This document shows, piece by piece, positions 43,868 to 50,623 of a stretch of DNA of 64,000 nucleotides; within the stretch, counting starts at the first letter, position 1, and every line of letters starts with the position of its first letter. The DNA is from Bacteroidales bacterium. Lineage in GTDB: Bacteria; Bacteroidota; Bacteroidia; Bacteroidales; UBA1402. The notes below the pieces were generated by a model that made no database searches, was not told the DNA's origin, and saw only the letters and a list, made by a program, of their open reading frames with translations. A program made the position numbers and the translations under genes. The DNA lies in NCBI GenBank assembly GCA_017464285.1, contig JAFUDT010000005.1, positions 1-64,000 of the forward strand, read 5' to 3'.

Positions 43868-44941
43868 TCAGATGCGTTTTTTGAGTTCTTCGACAATTTC
43901 CTCAGGGGTGGGTACCACGCCGCCCATCCGCCCGTAGTGCAGGACGGGAACGCGGCCGTTGACAGCAAGGCGTACATCTTCGATCATCTGGCCGCTGTTC
44001 AGTTCAACGCAGAGCATCGAGCGCACTTGGGAGGCATAATGGCTGATGATTTGCGTGGGAAAAGGCCACAGGGTGATGGGACGCAGCAATCCTGCCTTGA
44101 TGCCTTCGGCCCGCAGCAGCTCGACCGATTTTTGACACAGGCGGGCACAACTGCCAAAGGCGACGAACAGATAGTCGGCATCTTCGCAGCAGTATTCCTC
44201 GCAGCGCACTTCGCGCTCCTCGACCAGGGCATAGCGCTGCTGTCGTTCGACATTCTGCTTCTCCATGATGGCCGGATCGAGTTCCAGGGAACTGGCGATA
44301 CGCTGTCCTCTGCTGTGAGCCTTGCCGCGCAGGGCCCAGGGGCAGTTTTTTTCTATCTCTTCATCGGTGGCACGTGGCTTGAGGGGCGGCAGTACCACCT
44401 TTTCCATCATCTGGCCGATCATGCCGTCCGACAAAATCATGGCCGGCATGCGATAGCGGAAGGCCAGGGTAAAGGCCAGATCGACGAAATCGGCCATTTC
44501 CTGTACCGAATAGGGAGCCAGCACAATCAGATGGTAGTCTCCGTGTCCGCCACCTTTGGTGGCCTGGAAATAGTCCGACTGGCTGGGCTGGATGGTGCCC
44601 AGACCAGGGCCGCCTCTCTGCACGTTGACAATCAGGGCCGGCAGATCGGCACCTGACAGGAAAGATATGCCTTCCTGCATCAGGCTCACGCCGGGACTCG
44701 AAGAGGAGGTCATGACTCTCTTGCCGCAGGCGGCACCGCCGAAGACCATATAGATGGAGGCAACTTCGCTTTCAGCCTGCAGACAGACCATGCCGGTGCT
44801 TTCCCAGGGTTTTTCGGCCATCAGGGTCTCCATGATTTCCGACTGCGGGGTGATGGGGTAGCCGAAATAGCCGTCGGCACCGCAGCGGATTGCCGCCAGA
44901 GCGATAGCTTCATTGCCTTTTAACAGACGTACTTCTTCCAT
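43868..44941 (-). CDS. 2-oxoacid:ferredoxin oxidoreductase alpha subunit
   Basis: A 357-residue alpha subunit: LLKGNEAIALAAIRCGADGYFGYPITPQSEIMETL, TSSSSPGVSLMQEGISFLSGADLPALIVNVQRGGPGLGTIQPSQSDYFQATKGGGHGDYHLIVLAPYS, ILSDGMIGQMME, and a C-terminal transketolase-like VAFGSCARLCQKSVELL domain. It follows the ferredoxin gene after 2 bases. Confidence 0.92.
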   Translation of the reverse strand: MEEVRLLKGNEAIALAAIRCGADGYFGYPITPQSEIMETLMAEKPWESTGMVCLQAESEVASIYMVFGGAACGKRVMTSSSSPGVSLMQEGISFLSGADLPALIVNVQRGGPGLGTIQPSQSDYFQATKGGGHGDYHLIVLAPYSVQEMADFVDLAFTLAFRYRMPAMILSDGMIGQMMEKVVLPPLKPRATDEEIEKNCPWALRGKAHSRGQRIASSLELDPAIMEKQNVERQQRYALVEEREVRCEEYCCEDADYLFVAFGSCARLCQKSVELLRAEGIKAGLLRPITLWPFPTQIISHYASQVRSMLCVELNSGQMIEDVRLAVNGRVPVLHYGRMGGVVPTPEEIVEELKKRI

Positions 44942-44943
44942 AG

Positions 44944-45168
44944 TTACTGTTTGATTTTATAGACTTTGATACAGCCGTCGGGGCACATATAGGCACAGCT
45001 GGCGCAGCCGATGCACAGCTCGGGCTGTTTCATGTAAGCATAGGCATAGCCTTTGTCGTTGACACTCTGTGAGAGCGCCAAGACTTTCGAAGGGCAGGCA
45101 AAGACACATAGCTCACAGCCTTTGCAACGGTTCACATCCACTTCGACAGCTCCTTTGACTTTTGCCAT
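44944..45168 (-). CDS. Ferredoxin-type delta subunit (2x[4Fe-4S])
   Basis: A 74-residue protein with two cluster motifs, CKGCELCVFACP and CIGCASCAYMCPDGC. It is the electron acceptor subunit and first gene of the oxidoreductase operon. A promoter lies at 45225-45256. Confidence 0.93.
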   Translation of the reverse strand: MAKVKGAVEVDVNRCKGCELCVFACPSKVLALSQSVNDKGYAYAYMKQPELCIGCASCAYMCPDGCIKVYKIKQ

Positions 45169-45224
45169 AATCTACTAATTATTAGTGTTTTAAAATGCTA
45201 ATTATCTTTGGCTCCAATTGCCTG

Positions 45225-45256
45225 CAAAAGTAATACAAAGCCCTCGCAATTGCAAA
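45225..45256 (-). promoter_or_regulatory. Promoter of the 2-oxoacid oxidoreductase operon
   Basis: On the minus strand TTTG (45253-45256), 20 bases, TACTTTTG (45225-45232). Confidence 0.65.
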
Positions 45257-45277
45257 TTATCACATCGTTTCCGCATA

Positions 45278-45309
45278 TTTGGGTGTAAGGGTCAAAAACA
45301 CTAACTTTG
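45278..45309 (+). promoter_or_regulatory. Promoter of ispE
   Basis: TTTG (45278-45281), 20 bases, TAACTTTG (45302-45309), 23 bases before the ATG at 45333. Divergent from the oxidoreductase promoter. Confidence 0.65.
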
Positions 45310-45332
45310 CCAGACAATGAACTCCCTGCGTT

Positions 45333-46145
45333 ATGATTTGTTTTCCGAATGCCAAAATCAATATAGGTCTGAATGTCCTGCGTCGCCGCACCGACCGCTA
45401 TCATGACATTGAGACAGTGTTCTATCCCCTGACTGGCTGCCGTGACATTCTGGAGGCCGTACCATCGGCCGCCTACAACTTGCAATTGAGCGGAACAGGC
45501 ATGGATTGTCCGACGGAAGACAATCTGGTGACCAAGGCCTATCGGCTGCTGGCAGCCGACTTCGACCTGCCGCCCATGCATATTTACCTGCACAAGCAGA
45601 TTCCTTTTGGGGCTGGCCTGGGTGGGGGCTCGGCCGATGCCGCCTTCCTGCTTGTGATGCTCGACAAAAGCTGTTCTCTTGGTCTGGGCACCTCCCGCCT
45701 GCAGGCCTATGCCTGCCGTCTTGGAGCGGATTGCAGCTTCTTTGTCCGCAACGAACCGGTCTTTGCCTCGGGCCGGGGCGATGTCTTCTCCGATATTGAT
45801 TTGTCCCTGAGGAATTATTTCCTGGTGCTGCTCAAGCCTGACATCCATGTCTCGACTCCCGAGGCCTACGCCGGTGTGAGCCCCCGTCTGCCGGAATACT
45901 CCCTGAAAGAGCTGGTCGGGCAGCCTGTCGAGTGCTGGAAAGACACGATAGTCAATGATTTTGAGACCTCGGTCTTCGCGCGCTATCCCGAAATAGGCCG
46001 CCTCAAGCAGCAGCTCTATGAGGCCGGAGCCATCTATGCCTCCATGTCGGGCAGCGGCAGTTCGGTCTATGGACTGTTCAAGAAGCCCTGCGATCTGAGG
46101 CCTTTCTTCCCGGAGTGTTATTACTGGGCCGGCCTTCTGTCTTGA
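45333..46145 (+). CDS. ispE: 4-diphosphocytidyl-2-C-methyl-D-erythritol kinase
   Basis: A 270-residue GHMP kinase: CFPNAKINIGLNVLRRRTDRYHDIETVFYPL at the N-terminus, the ATP loop IPFGAGLGGGSADAAF near residue 92, and a C-terminal GSGSSVYGLF motif. It acts in the MEP isoprenoid pathway. Monocistronic by promoter position. Confidence 0.95.
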   Translation: MICFPNAKINIGLNVLRRRTDRYHDIETVFYPLTGCRDILEAVPSAAYNLQLSGTGMDCPTEDNLVTKAYRLLAADFDLPPMHIYLHKQIPFGAGLGGGSADAAFLLVMLDKSCSLGLGTSRLQAYACRLGADCSFFVRNEPVFASGRGDVFSDIDLSLRNYFLVLLKPDIHVSTPEAYAGVSPRLPEYSLKELVGQPVECWKDTIVNDFETSVFARYPEIGRLKQQLYEAGAIYASMSGSGSSVYGLFKKPCDLRPFFPECYYWAGLLS

Positions 46146-46262
46146 ACCGGGACCAAGCCGGCCCTGATGGCACCAAGGAATGACTGATACGCTATCGGCA
46201 GTATGTCAGTAGCTTGTTGATAACTATTTTGCCCAGATTACTTTCAGACCGTAAATCTTCTG

Positions 46263-46270
46263 TATTTTTG
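46263..46270 (+). promoter_or_regulatory. -7 box immediately before dnaB
   Basis: TATTTTTG lies 4 bases before the dnaB ATG at 46275, so the transcript may begin at or next to the start codon. A -33 is not clear. Confidence 0.55.
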
Positions 46271-46274
46271 CCGT

Positions 46275-47816
46275 ATGGAAGACAAGAAAAAAGTCGTTTA
46301 CAAGCGTGTCCCTGTCAAAACGGACGAAATCAGCCGGCTCCAGCCCCAGGCCAGGGAACTGGAAGAGGCTGTCCTGGGGGCTTTGATGCTCGAAAAAGAT
46401 GCCTTTTCCAAGGTTTGCGAAATCCTCAAGCCGGAGCATTTCTACGAGCAGGCCCATCAGCAGATTTATGAGGCCATCCAGTCGCTCTCGCTGAGACAGG
46501 AGCCGGTCGATATCCTCACCGTGCAGGAAGAGCTCAAGCACATGAACCTGCTCGAGGAGATCGGCGGACCGGTCTATCTGATCCGTCTTACCGAGAATGT
46601 CGTATCAACGGCCCATCTGGAGTATCATGCCCGTATTGTCGCCCAGAAATACCTGGCCCGTGAACTGATTCATTTTTCGATGAACATCCAGGGCAAGGCC
46701 TTCGACGAGTCGATCGATGTCAAGGACCTCATGCAGGAGGCCGAGGCCAGCCTTTTCGAATTGTCGCAGCAGTCACTCAAAAAGGAGGTGGTGCAGATCA
46801 ATCCGATTATAGACGAAGCCTTGAAGCGCATTCGCGCGGCTTCCCAGCGTACAGACGGTCTGTCGGGACTGCCTTCCGGCTTTGCCAGGCTTGATGAAAT
46901 GACTTCCGGCTGGCAGAATTCCGACCTGATCATCATCGCCGCCCGTCCGGCCATGGGTAAGACGGCATTCGCCCTGTCCATGGCTAAGAACATGGCCGTA
47001 GACTACAGCATCCCGGTGGGTGTCTTCTCGTTGGAAATGTCCAATGTGCAGCTGGTCAACCGTCTGATTGTCAACATTAGTTCCATTGAGGGAGAAAAGA
47101 TCAAGAACGGCAAACTGAGCACTGACGAGTGGACCTTGCTCGACCAGCAGCTCAAATCTCTGTATGACGCGCCGATCTATATCGATGATACTCCCAGTCT
47201 GTCGGTTTTTGAATTCTCGACCAAAGCCCGGCGGCTGGTCAAGGAAAAAGGGGTGAAGATATTGATTATCGACTATTTACAGTTGATGAATGCCAGTGGC
47301 AGCCGTTTTGGCAACCGAGAGCAGGAGGTGAGCATGGTATCACGTGCCCTGAAGGCGCTGGCCAAGGAACTGGACATTCCCATCGTGGCATTGTCGCAGG
47401 TGAACCGGGCTTCGACCAACCGAACGGCGGGCAACAACGCCAGTCCCAGCAGCGCCAGCGATGCCAAGCGGCCCCAGCTGTCCGATTTGCGCGAATCGGG
47501 AGCCATCGAACAGGATGCAGATATTGTCTGTTTCATCCATCGGCCTGAATACTACAAGATTTTTGAAGATTCAGAGGGTAATTCCTATATCGGCAAGGCT
47601 GAACTGATCATTGCCAAACACCGTAACGGTTCGACGGGCGATGTCAGACTCCGTTTCGACAAGGAATATGCCCGTTTCCGCGATGATGACGACCAGATCG
47701 ACTACAGCCAGTACGCTCATGCCGAGCAGCCTGCCGGGGCAGGGGGCAGTTTCTATGCCTCCAGAATCAATGACAATTATCCTGGTGGAGACGGTGTGGA
47801 CACCAATCCGTTCTGA
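46275..47816 (+). CDS. dnaB: Replicative DNA helicase
   Basis: A 513-residue DnaB. The N-terminal primase-interaction domain (LQPQARELEEAVLGALMLEKDAF...) is followed by a RecA-like motor with Walker A ARPAMGKTAFALS, GVFSLEMS, LIIDYLQLMNAS and LRESGAIEQDADIVCFIHRPEYY. It unwinds DNA at the replication fork. The C-terminal tail (RFRDDDDQIDYSQ...GGDGVDTNPF) is typical of Bacteroidota. The -7 box position suggests a very short or absent leader; no later ATG fits the family start. Confidence 0.96.
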   Translation: MEDKKKVVYKRVPVKTDEISRLQPQARELEEAVLGALMLEKDAFSKVCEILKPEHFYEQAHQQIYEAIQSLSLRQEPVDILTVQEELKHMNLLEEIGGPVYLIRLTENVVSTAHLEYHARIVAQKYLARELIHFSMNIQGKAFDESIDVKDLMQEAEASLFELSQQSLKKEVVQINPIIDEALKRIRAASQRTDGLSGLPSGFARLDEMTSGWQNSDLIIIAARPAMGKTAFALSMAKNMAVDYSIPVGVFSLEMSNVQLVNRLIVNISSIEGEKIKNGKLSTDEWTLLDQQLKSLYDAPIYIDDTPSLSVFEFSTKARRLVKEKGVKILIIDYLQLMNASGSRFGNREQEVSMVSRALKALAKELDIPIVALSQVNRASTNRTAGNNASPSSASDAKRPQLSDLRESGAIEQDADIVCFIHRPEYYKIFEDSEGNSYIGKAELIIAKHRNGSTGDVRLRFDKEYARFRDDDDQIDYSQYAHAEQPAGAGGSFYASRINDNYPGGDGVDTNPF

Positions 47817-47847
47817 TGGATTTTTTTTGAAAAAAAACGGCGAAAAG

Positions 47848-47878
47848 TTGCACAATAGTTTTTTCTGCATTACTTTTG
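47848..47878 (+). promoter_or_regulatory. Promoter of tRNA-Arg
   Basis: TTG (47848-47850), 20 bases, TACTTTTG (47871-47878). An A/T tract (T8, G, A8) at 47821-47837 lies just upstream, like an UP element. Confidence 0.65.
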
Positions 47879-47893
47879 CAGCCGATTTCAAAA

Positions 47894-47967
47894 GGCCCCG
47901 TAGCTTAATTGAATAGAGCATCTGACTACGGATCAGAAGGTTACAGGTTTGAATCCTGTCGGGGTCA
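47894..47967 (+). tRNA. tRNA-Arg (anticodon ACG)
   Basis: A 74-base cloverleaf: acceptor GGCCCCG/CGGGGTC, D arm, anticodon stem TCTGA/TCAGA around CTACGGA (anticodon ACG), and T arm GGTTTGAATCC. CCA is not encoded. A terminator follows at 47977. Confidence 0.95.
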
Positions 47968-47976
47968 CTGGAAGCG

Positions 47977-48009
47977 ACATCCTGTCTTTTGGGGCAGGAT
48001 GTTTTTTTA
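47977..48009 (+). terminator. Terminator after tRNA-Arg
   Basis: ACATCCTG/CAGGATGT stem with a 10-base loop followed by TTTTTTT. Confidence 0.88.
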
Positions 48010-48041
48010 TTTGCTCAAGTCACTATGAATGAGTATTTTTG
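48010..48041 (+). promoter_or_regulatory. Promoter of mgtC-like gene
   Basis: TTTG (48010-48013), 20 bases, TATTTTTG (48034-48041), with the ATG at 48046 only 4 bases later, the same geometry as at dnaB. The T-tract of the tRNA terminator abuts the -33. Confidence 0.65.
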
Positions 48042-48045
48042 TCCC

Positions 48046-48666
48046 ATGACGCTCGATTTTGTACTTAGAATCTTCATTGCCGGCCTGCTGGGCGGTGCCA
48101 TTGGGCTGGAACGCGGCTTACGGGCCAAGGAGGCAGGCCTCAGGACTCATTTTCTGGTAGCCTTGGGCAGTGCACTGTTCATGATCATTTCGCAAAATGC
48201 CTTCGCAGGCAGCAACCACGATGCCGCCCGTGTCGCGGCCCAAGTGGTCTCCGGTATCGGCTTTATCGGTGCTGGGGTCATCATCTTCCAGCGCAATGCC
48301 GTGCGCGGTATCACGACTGCCGCGGGCCTTTGGGTGGCTGCCGCCATCGGACTTGCCTGCGGAGCGGGGATGTACCTGCTTTCTGCCGCAGCGGCCGTCC
48401 TCTCGATCATCTGTTTGGAAACCATGCATTTTGTCAGCCGGAGATTCGGGGAGAAGGTGATTACCGTGACTCTGCAGTCGACAGATCATAAAAGTGTATT
48501 GGATATCATCGATGAGCTGAAAAGGAATAAGATAGAGGTTAATTCCTATTCGATGTCGGAGGGCCATGTGACGATAGTCATGAGGGTCCGCCGCGATGAA
48601 TATCTGTCCAAGATATATTTGCTGCTGGCCAACGTGGAAGGGGTCAGTGTTGAAAGCATCGAATAG
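48046..48666 (+). CDS. MgtC/SapB family membrane protein
   Basis: A 206-residue protein. Residues 1-130 hold four to five membrane helices and the MgtC signature LLGGAIGLERGLRAKEAGLRTHFLVALGSALFMI and VSGIGFIGAGVIIFQRNAVRGITTAAGLWVAAAIGLACG. The C-terminal 70 residues form a soluble ACT-like domain (ITVTLQSTDHKSVLDIIDEL). Members affect membrane potential or Mg2+/phosphate balance. The ATG at 48025 lies inside the promoter; 48046 is used. Confidence 0.88.
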   Translation: MTLDFVLRIFIAGLLGGAIGLERGLRAKEAGLRTHFLVALGSALFMIISQNAFAGSNHDAARVAAQVVSGIGFIGAGVIIFQRNAVRGITTAAGLWVAAAIGLACGAGMYLLSAAAAVLSIICLETMHFVSRRFGEKVITVTLQSTDHKSVLDIIDELKRNKIEVNSYSMSEGHVTIVMRVRRDEYLSKIYLLLANVEGVSVESIE

Positions 48667-48685
48667 CCGTTCTCCCGATAAAAAG

Positions 48686-48724
48686 GAATCCCGGAACCCT
48701 GAGGTCCCGGGATTCTTTTTTTTT
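48686..48724. terminator. Terminator between mgtC-like and nitroreductase genes
   Basis: GAATCCCGG and CCGGGATTC with an intervening loop, followed by nine T. It stops the plus-strand mgtC-like gene; the A-rich left arm also allows minus-strand use. Confidence 0.88.
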
Positions 48725-48777
48725 GACAGCCGCCTGAATGGCGGGTAACGGTACGCCGGCTGCCCGACGGCCGTTTT

Positions 48778-49398
48778 TTACCAGCGGTTGTAATGGATTT
48801 TTTCGGGTTTCCACTTGTCTTTGGGCTGGTCTTCGCCGGCAGGATAGCCTACTGGAACGACGGCCAGCGGCTGGATATTTTCCGGCAGTCCAAGTTCGGC
48901 AGCTATTTTTTCAGCGCGGGCTTCGATGGGCCAGCATCCGGTCCAGACGGCCCCCAGGCCCAGGGCTTCGGCGGCCAGCAGCAGGTTCTCGGTGGCTGCA
49001 CTGCAGTCTTGAAACCAGAAACGGTTGGGCTGTTCGCTGCTTTCACCGCCTCGATTGCGCTTCATGGTCGTTTCTCCGCAGACTACAATGACGGCTCCGG
49101 CTTTGGTGAACATTTCCGAGTTACGGCCCTGACCGAATACTTCGGCAATGCGCTCTTCATCGTCGACGACCACGAAACACCAGGGTTGGTAGTTCATGGC
49201 GCTGGGAGCAGCCATGGCTGCCTTGAGCAGGGTGTTGATCTGTTCCTTGCTCAGTTTCTGTCCGGTAAAATTGCGGACACTCTTGCGGTTCATGATGTTG
49301 GCCAGGGCGGCCTCCTGAGTGGACACACTCTGACAGCAGGAAATGCCGGCTATGACAAGGCCCAGCAGGCAGAATGCTTTGAAAACAGTTTTTTTCAT
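48778..49398 (-). CDS. Nitroreductase family lipoprotein
   Basis: A 206-residue protein starting MKKTVFKAFCLLGLVIAGISC with a lipobox AGISC (Cys21), followed by an FMN-dependent nitroreductase fold: IMNRKSVRNFTGQKLSKEQINTLLKAAMAAPSAMNYQPWCFVVVDD, FWFQDCSAATENLLLAAEALGLGAVWTG and AVVPVGYPAGE. Membrane-anchored nitroreductases are common in Bacteroidales. An open frame extends to 49473 but the lipobox fixes the start at 49398. Last of the pcrA-nspC-nitroreductase run, 34 bases after nspC. Confidence 0.88.
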   Translation of the reverse strand: MKKTVFKAFCLLGLVIAGISCCQSVSTQEAALANIMNRKSVRNFTGQKLSKEQINTLLKAAMAAPSAMNYQPWCFVVVDDEERIAEVFGQGRNSEMFTKAGAVIVVCGETTMKRNRGGESSEQPNRFWFQDCSAATENLLLAAEALGLGAVWTGCWPIEARAEKIAAELGLPENIQPLAVVPVGYPAGEDQPKDKWKPEKIHYNRW

Positions 49399-49432
49399 AG
49401 TGATATTGATTAGAATAAGTGAAAGATATTGC

Positions 49433-50599
49433 TTAATCCATACGGTTTTCGTAGTCTTCGTAGCCGTATTCACGCCAGATTACCCTCTGGCCGTTCTCCT
49501 GTTCGAAAACCAGTGCGGGATGGGACACGCCGTTGAACATGTGTGTCTTGACCGTGGTGTAGTGAATCATGTCTTCGAAAATGATTTCATCGCCGGTTTT
49601 CAGGGGTTGAGGAAAACTCCAGTCGCCGATCCAGTCGCCGGCCAGGCAGGAATTGCCGCCCATGCGATAGACATAGGGGTAGCACAGTCGGTCGGGATGG
49701 GAGGCACCGCGTATTTCCGGTTTGTAGGGCATTTCCAGGCAGTCAGGCATGTGGCAGGCGAAGGAAACGTCCAGCAGGGCAGTCTGTATGCCGTGGCGGC
49801 AGACAATGTCAATGACATGGGCCCTCAGTGTACCGGTCTGCCAGGTAAAGGCACTGCCCGGTTCAAGTATCAGCTGCAAATGGGGATATTTGGTTTTGAA
49901 GCGCTGCAGCAGTGCCGTCAGATGCTTGGTATCATAGCCTTTTCGGGTCATCAGGTGGCCGCCGCCCATGTTGAGCCAACGTACGCGGGACAGGCAGGGA
50001 CCGAAATGCTGCTCGACGGCATCCAGGGTTTTTTCCAGGGCGTAGGAGTCGGATTCGCAGAGCGTATGAAAGTGCAATCCTTCCAATTCATCGGGCCATT
50101 TTTCGGCCAGGGTGCCCAGTTCGCTTCTCGTAACGCCCAGCCGGGAGCCCGGGGCGCAGGGATTGTAGAGAGCCGTCTCCACTTCTGAATACTCCGGATT
50201 GATGCGCAGACCGCAGCTGACATGCCTGCCATGCTGCCGTTCATAGGCCCGTACCTGAGGCAGAAAGTGATCCAGTTGGCTTAGCGAATTGAAAGTGACG
50301 GCCTCACTGCACTGCAGCAGGCTGGGGAAATCACGGTCGGTGTAGGCAGGTGAGTAGGTATGGCAGCGTCGTCCCATTCTCCTGACGGCCAGCAGGGCCT
50401 CGTTGACCGAACTGGCCGTGGTCTGTTCAAAGCCATACTCCCGGAACCAGGGAAAGGCCTTCCACATGGCGAAGGCCTTGAAGGCAACCAGAATCTTGAC
50501 CTCGGCCTGATCGCGGACTGAGGCGATGAGCTGCAAATTGTCGCGCAGACGTTTTTCTTCCAGGATATAGGCCGGAAAAGCCAGTCGTGAAGTATCCAT
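49433..50599 (-). CDS. nspC: Carboxynorspermidine decarboxylase
   Basis: A 388-residue fold-III PLP enzyme: FPAYILEEKRLRDNLQLI at the start, PLP Lys41 in VAFKAF, NPEYSEVETALYNPCAPGSRLG, LHFHTLCESD, MGGGHLMTRKGYD and LEPGSAFTWQTG. This is the CANSDC/NspC type. With the dehydrogenase at 24405 it gives norspermidine or spermidine by the carboxy route. ATG 50599 is chosen; an in-frame ATG at 50611 (4 residues longer) is possible. It follows pcrA by 24 bases. Confidence 0.93.
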   Translation of the reverse strand: MDTSRLAFPAYILEEKRLRDNLQLIASVRDQAEVKILVAFKAFAMWKAFPWFREYGFEQTTASSVNEALLAVRRMGRRCHTYSPAYTDRDFPSLLQCSEAVTFNSLSQLDHFLPQVRAYERQHGRHVSCGLRINPEYSEVETALYNPCAPGSRLGVTRSELGTLAEKWPDELEGLHFHTLCESDSYALEKTLDAVEQHFGPCLSRVRWLNMGGGHLMTRKGYDTKHLTALLQRFKTKYPHLQLILEPGSAFTWQTGTLRAHVIDIVCRHGIQTALLDVSFACHMPDCLEMPYKPEIRGASHPDRLCYPYVYRMGGNSCLAGDWIGDWSFPQPLKTGDEIIFEDMIHYTTVKTHMFNGVSHPALVFEQENGQRVIWREYGYEDYENRMD

Positions 50600-50623
50600 A
50601 ATTCTCTGCATGTCTGAAAGATG

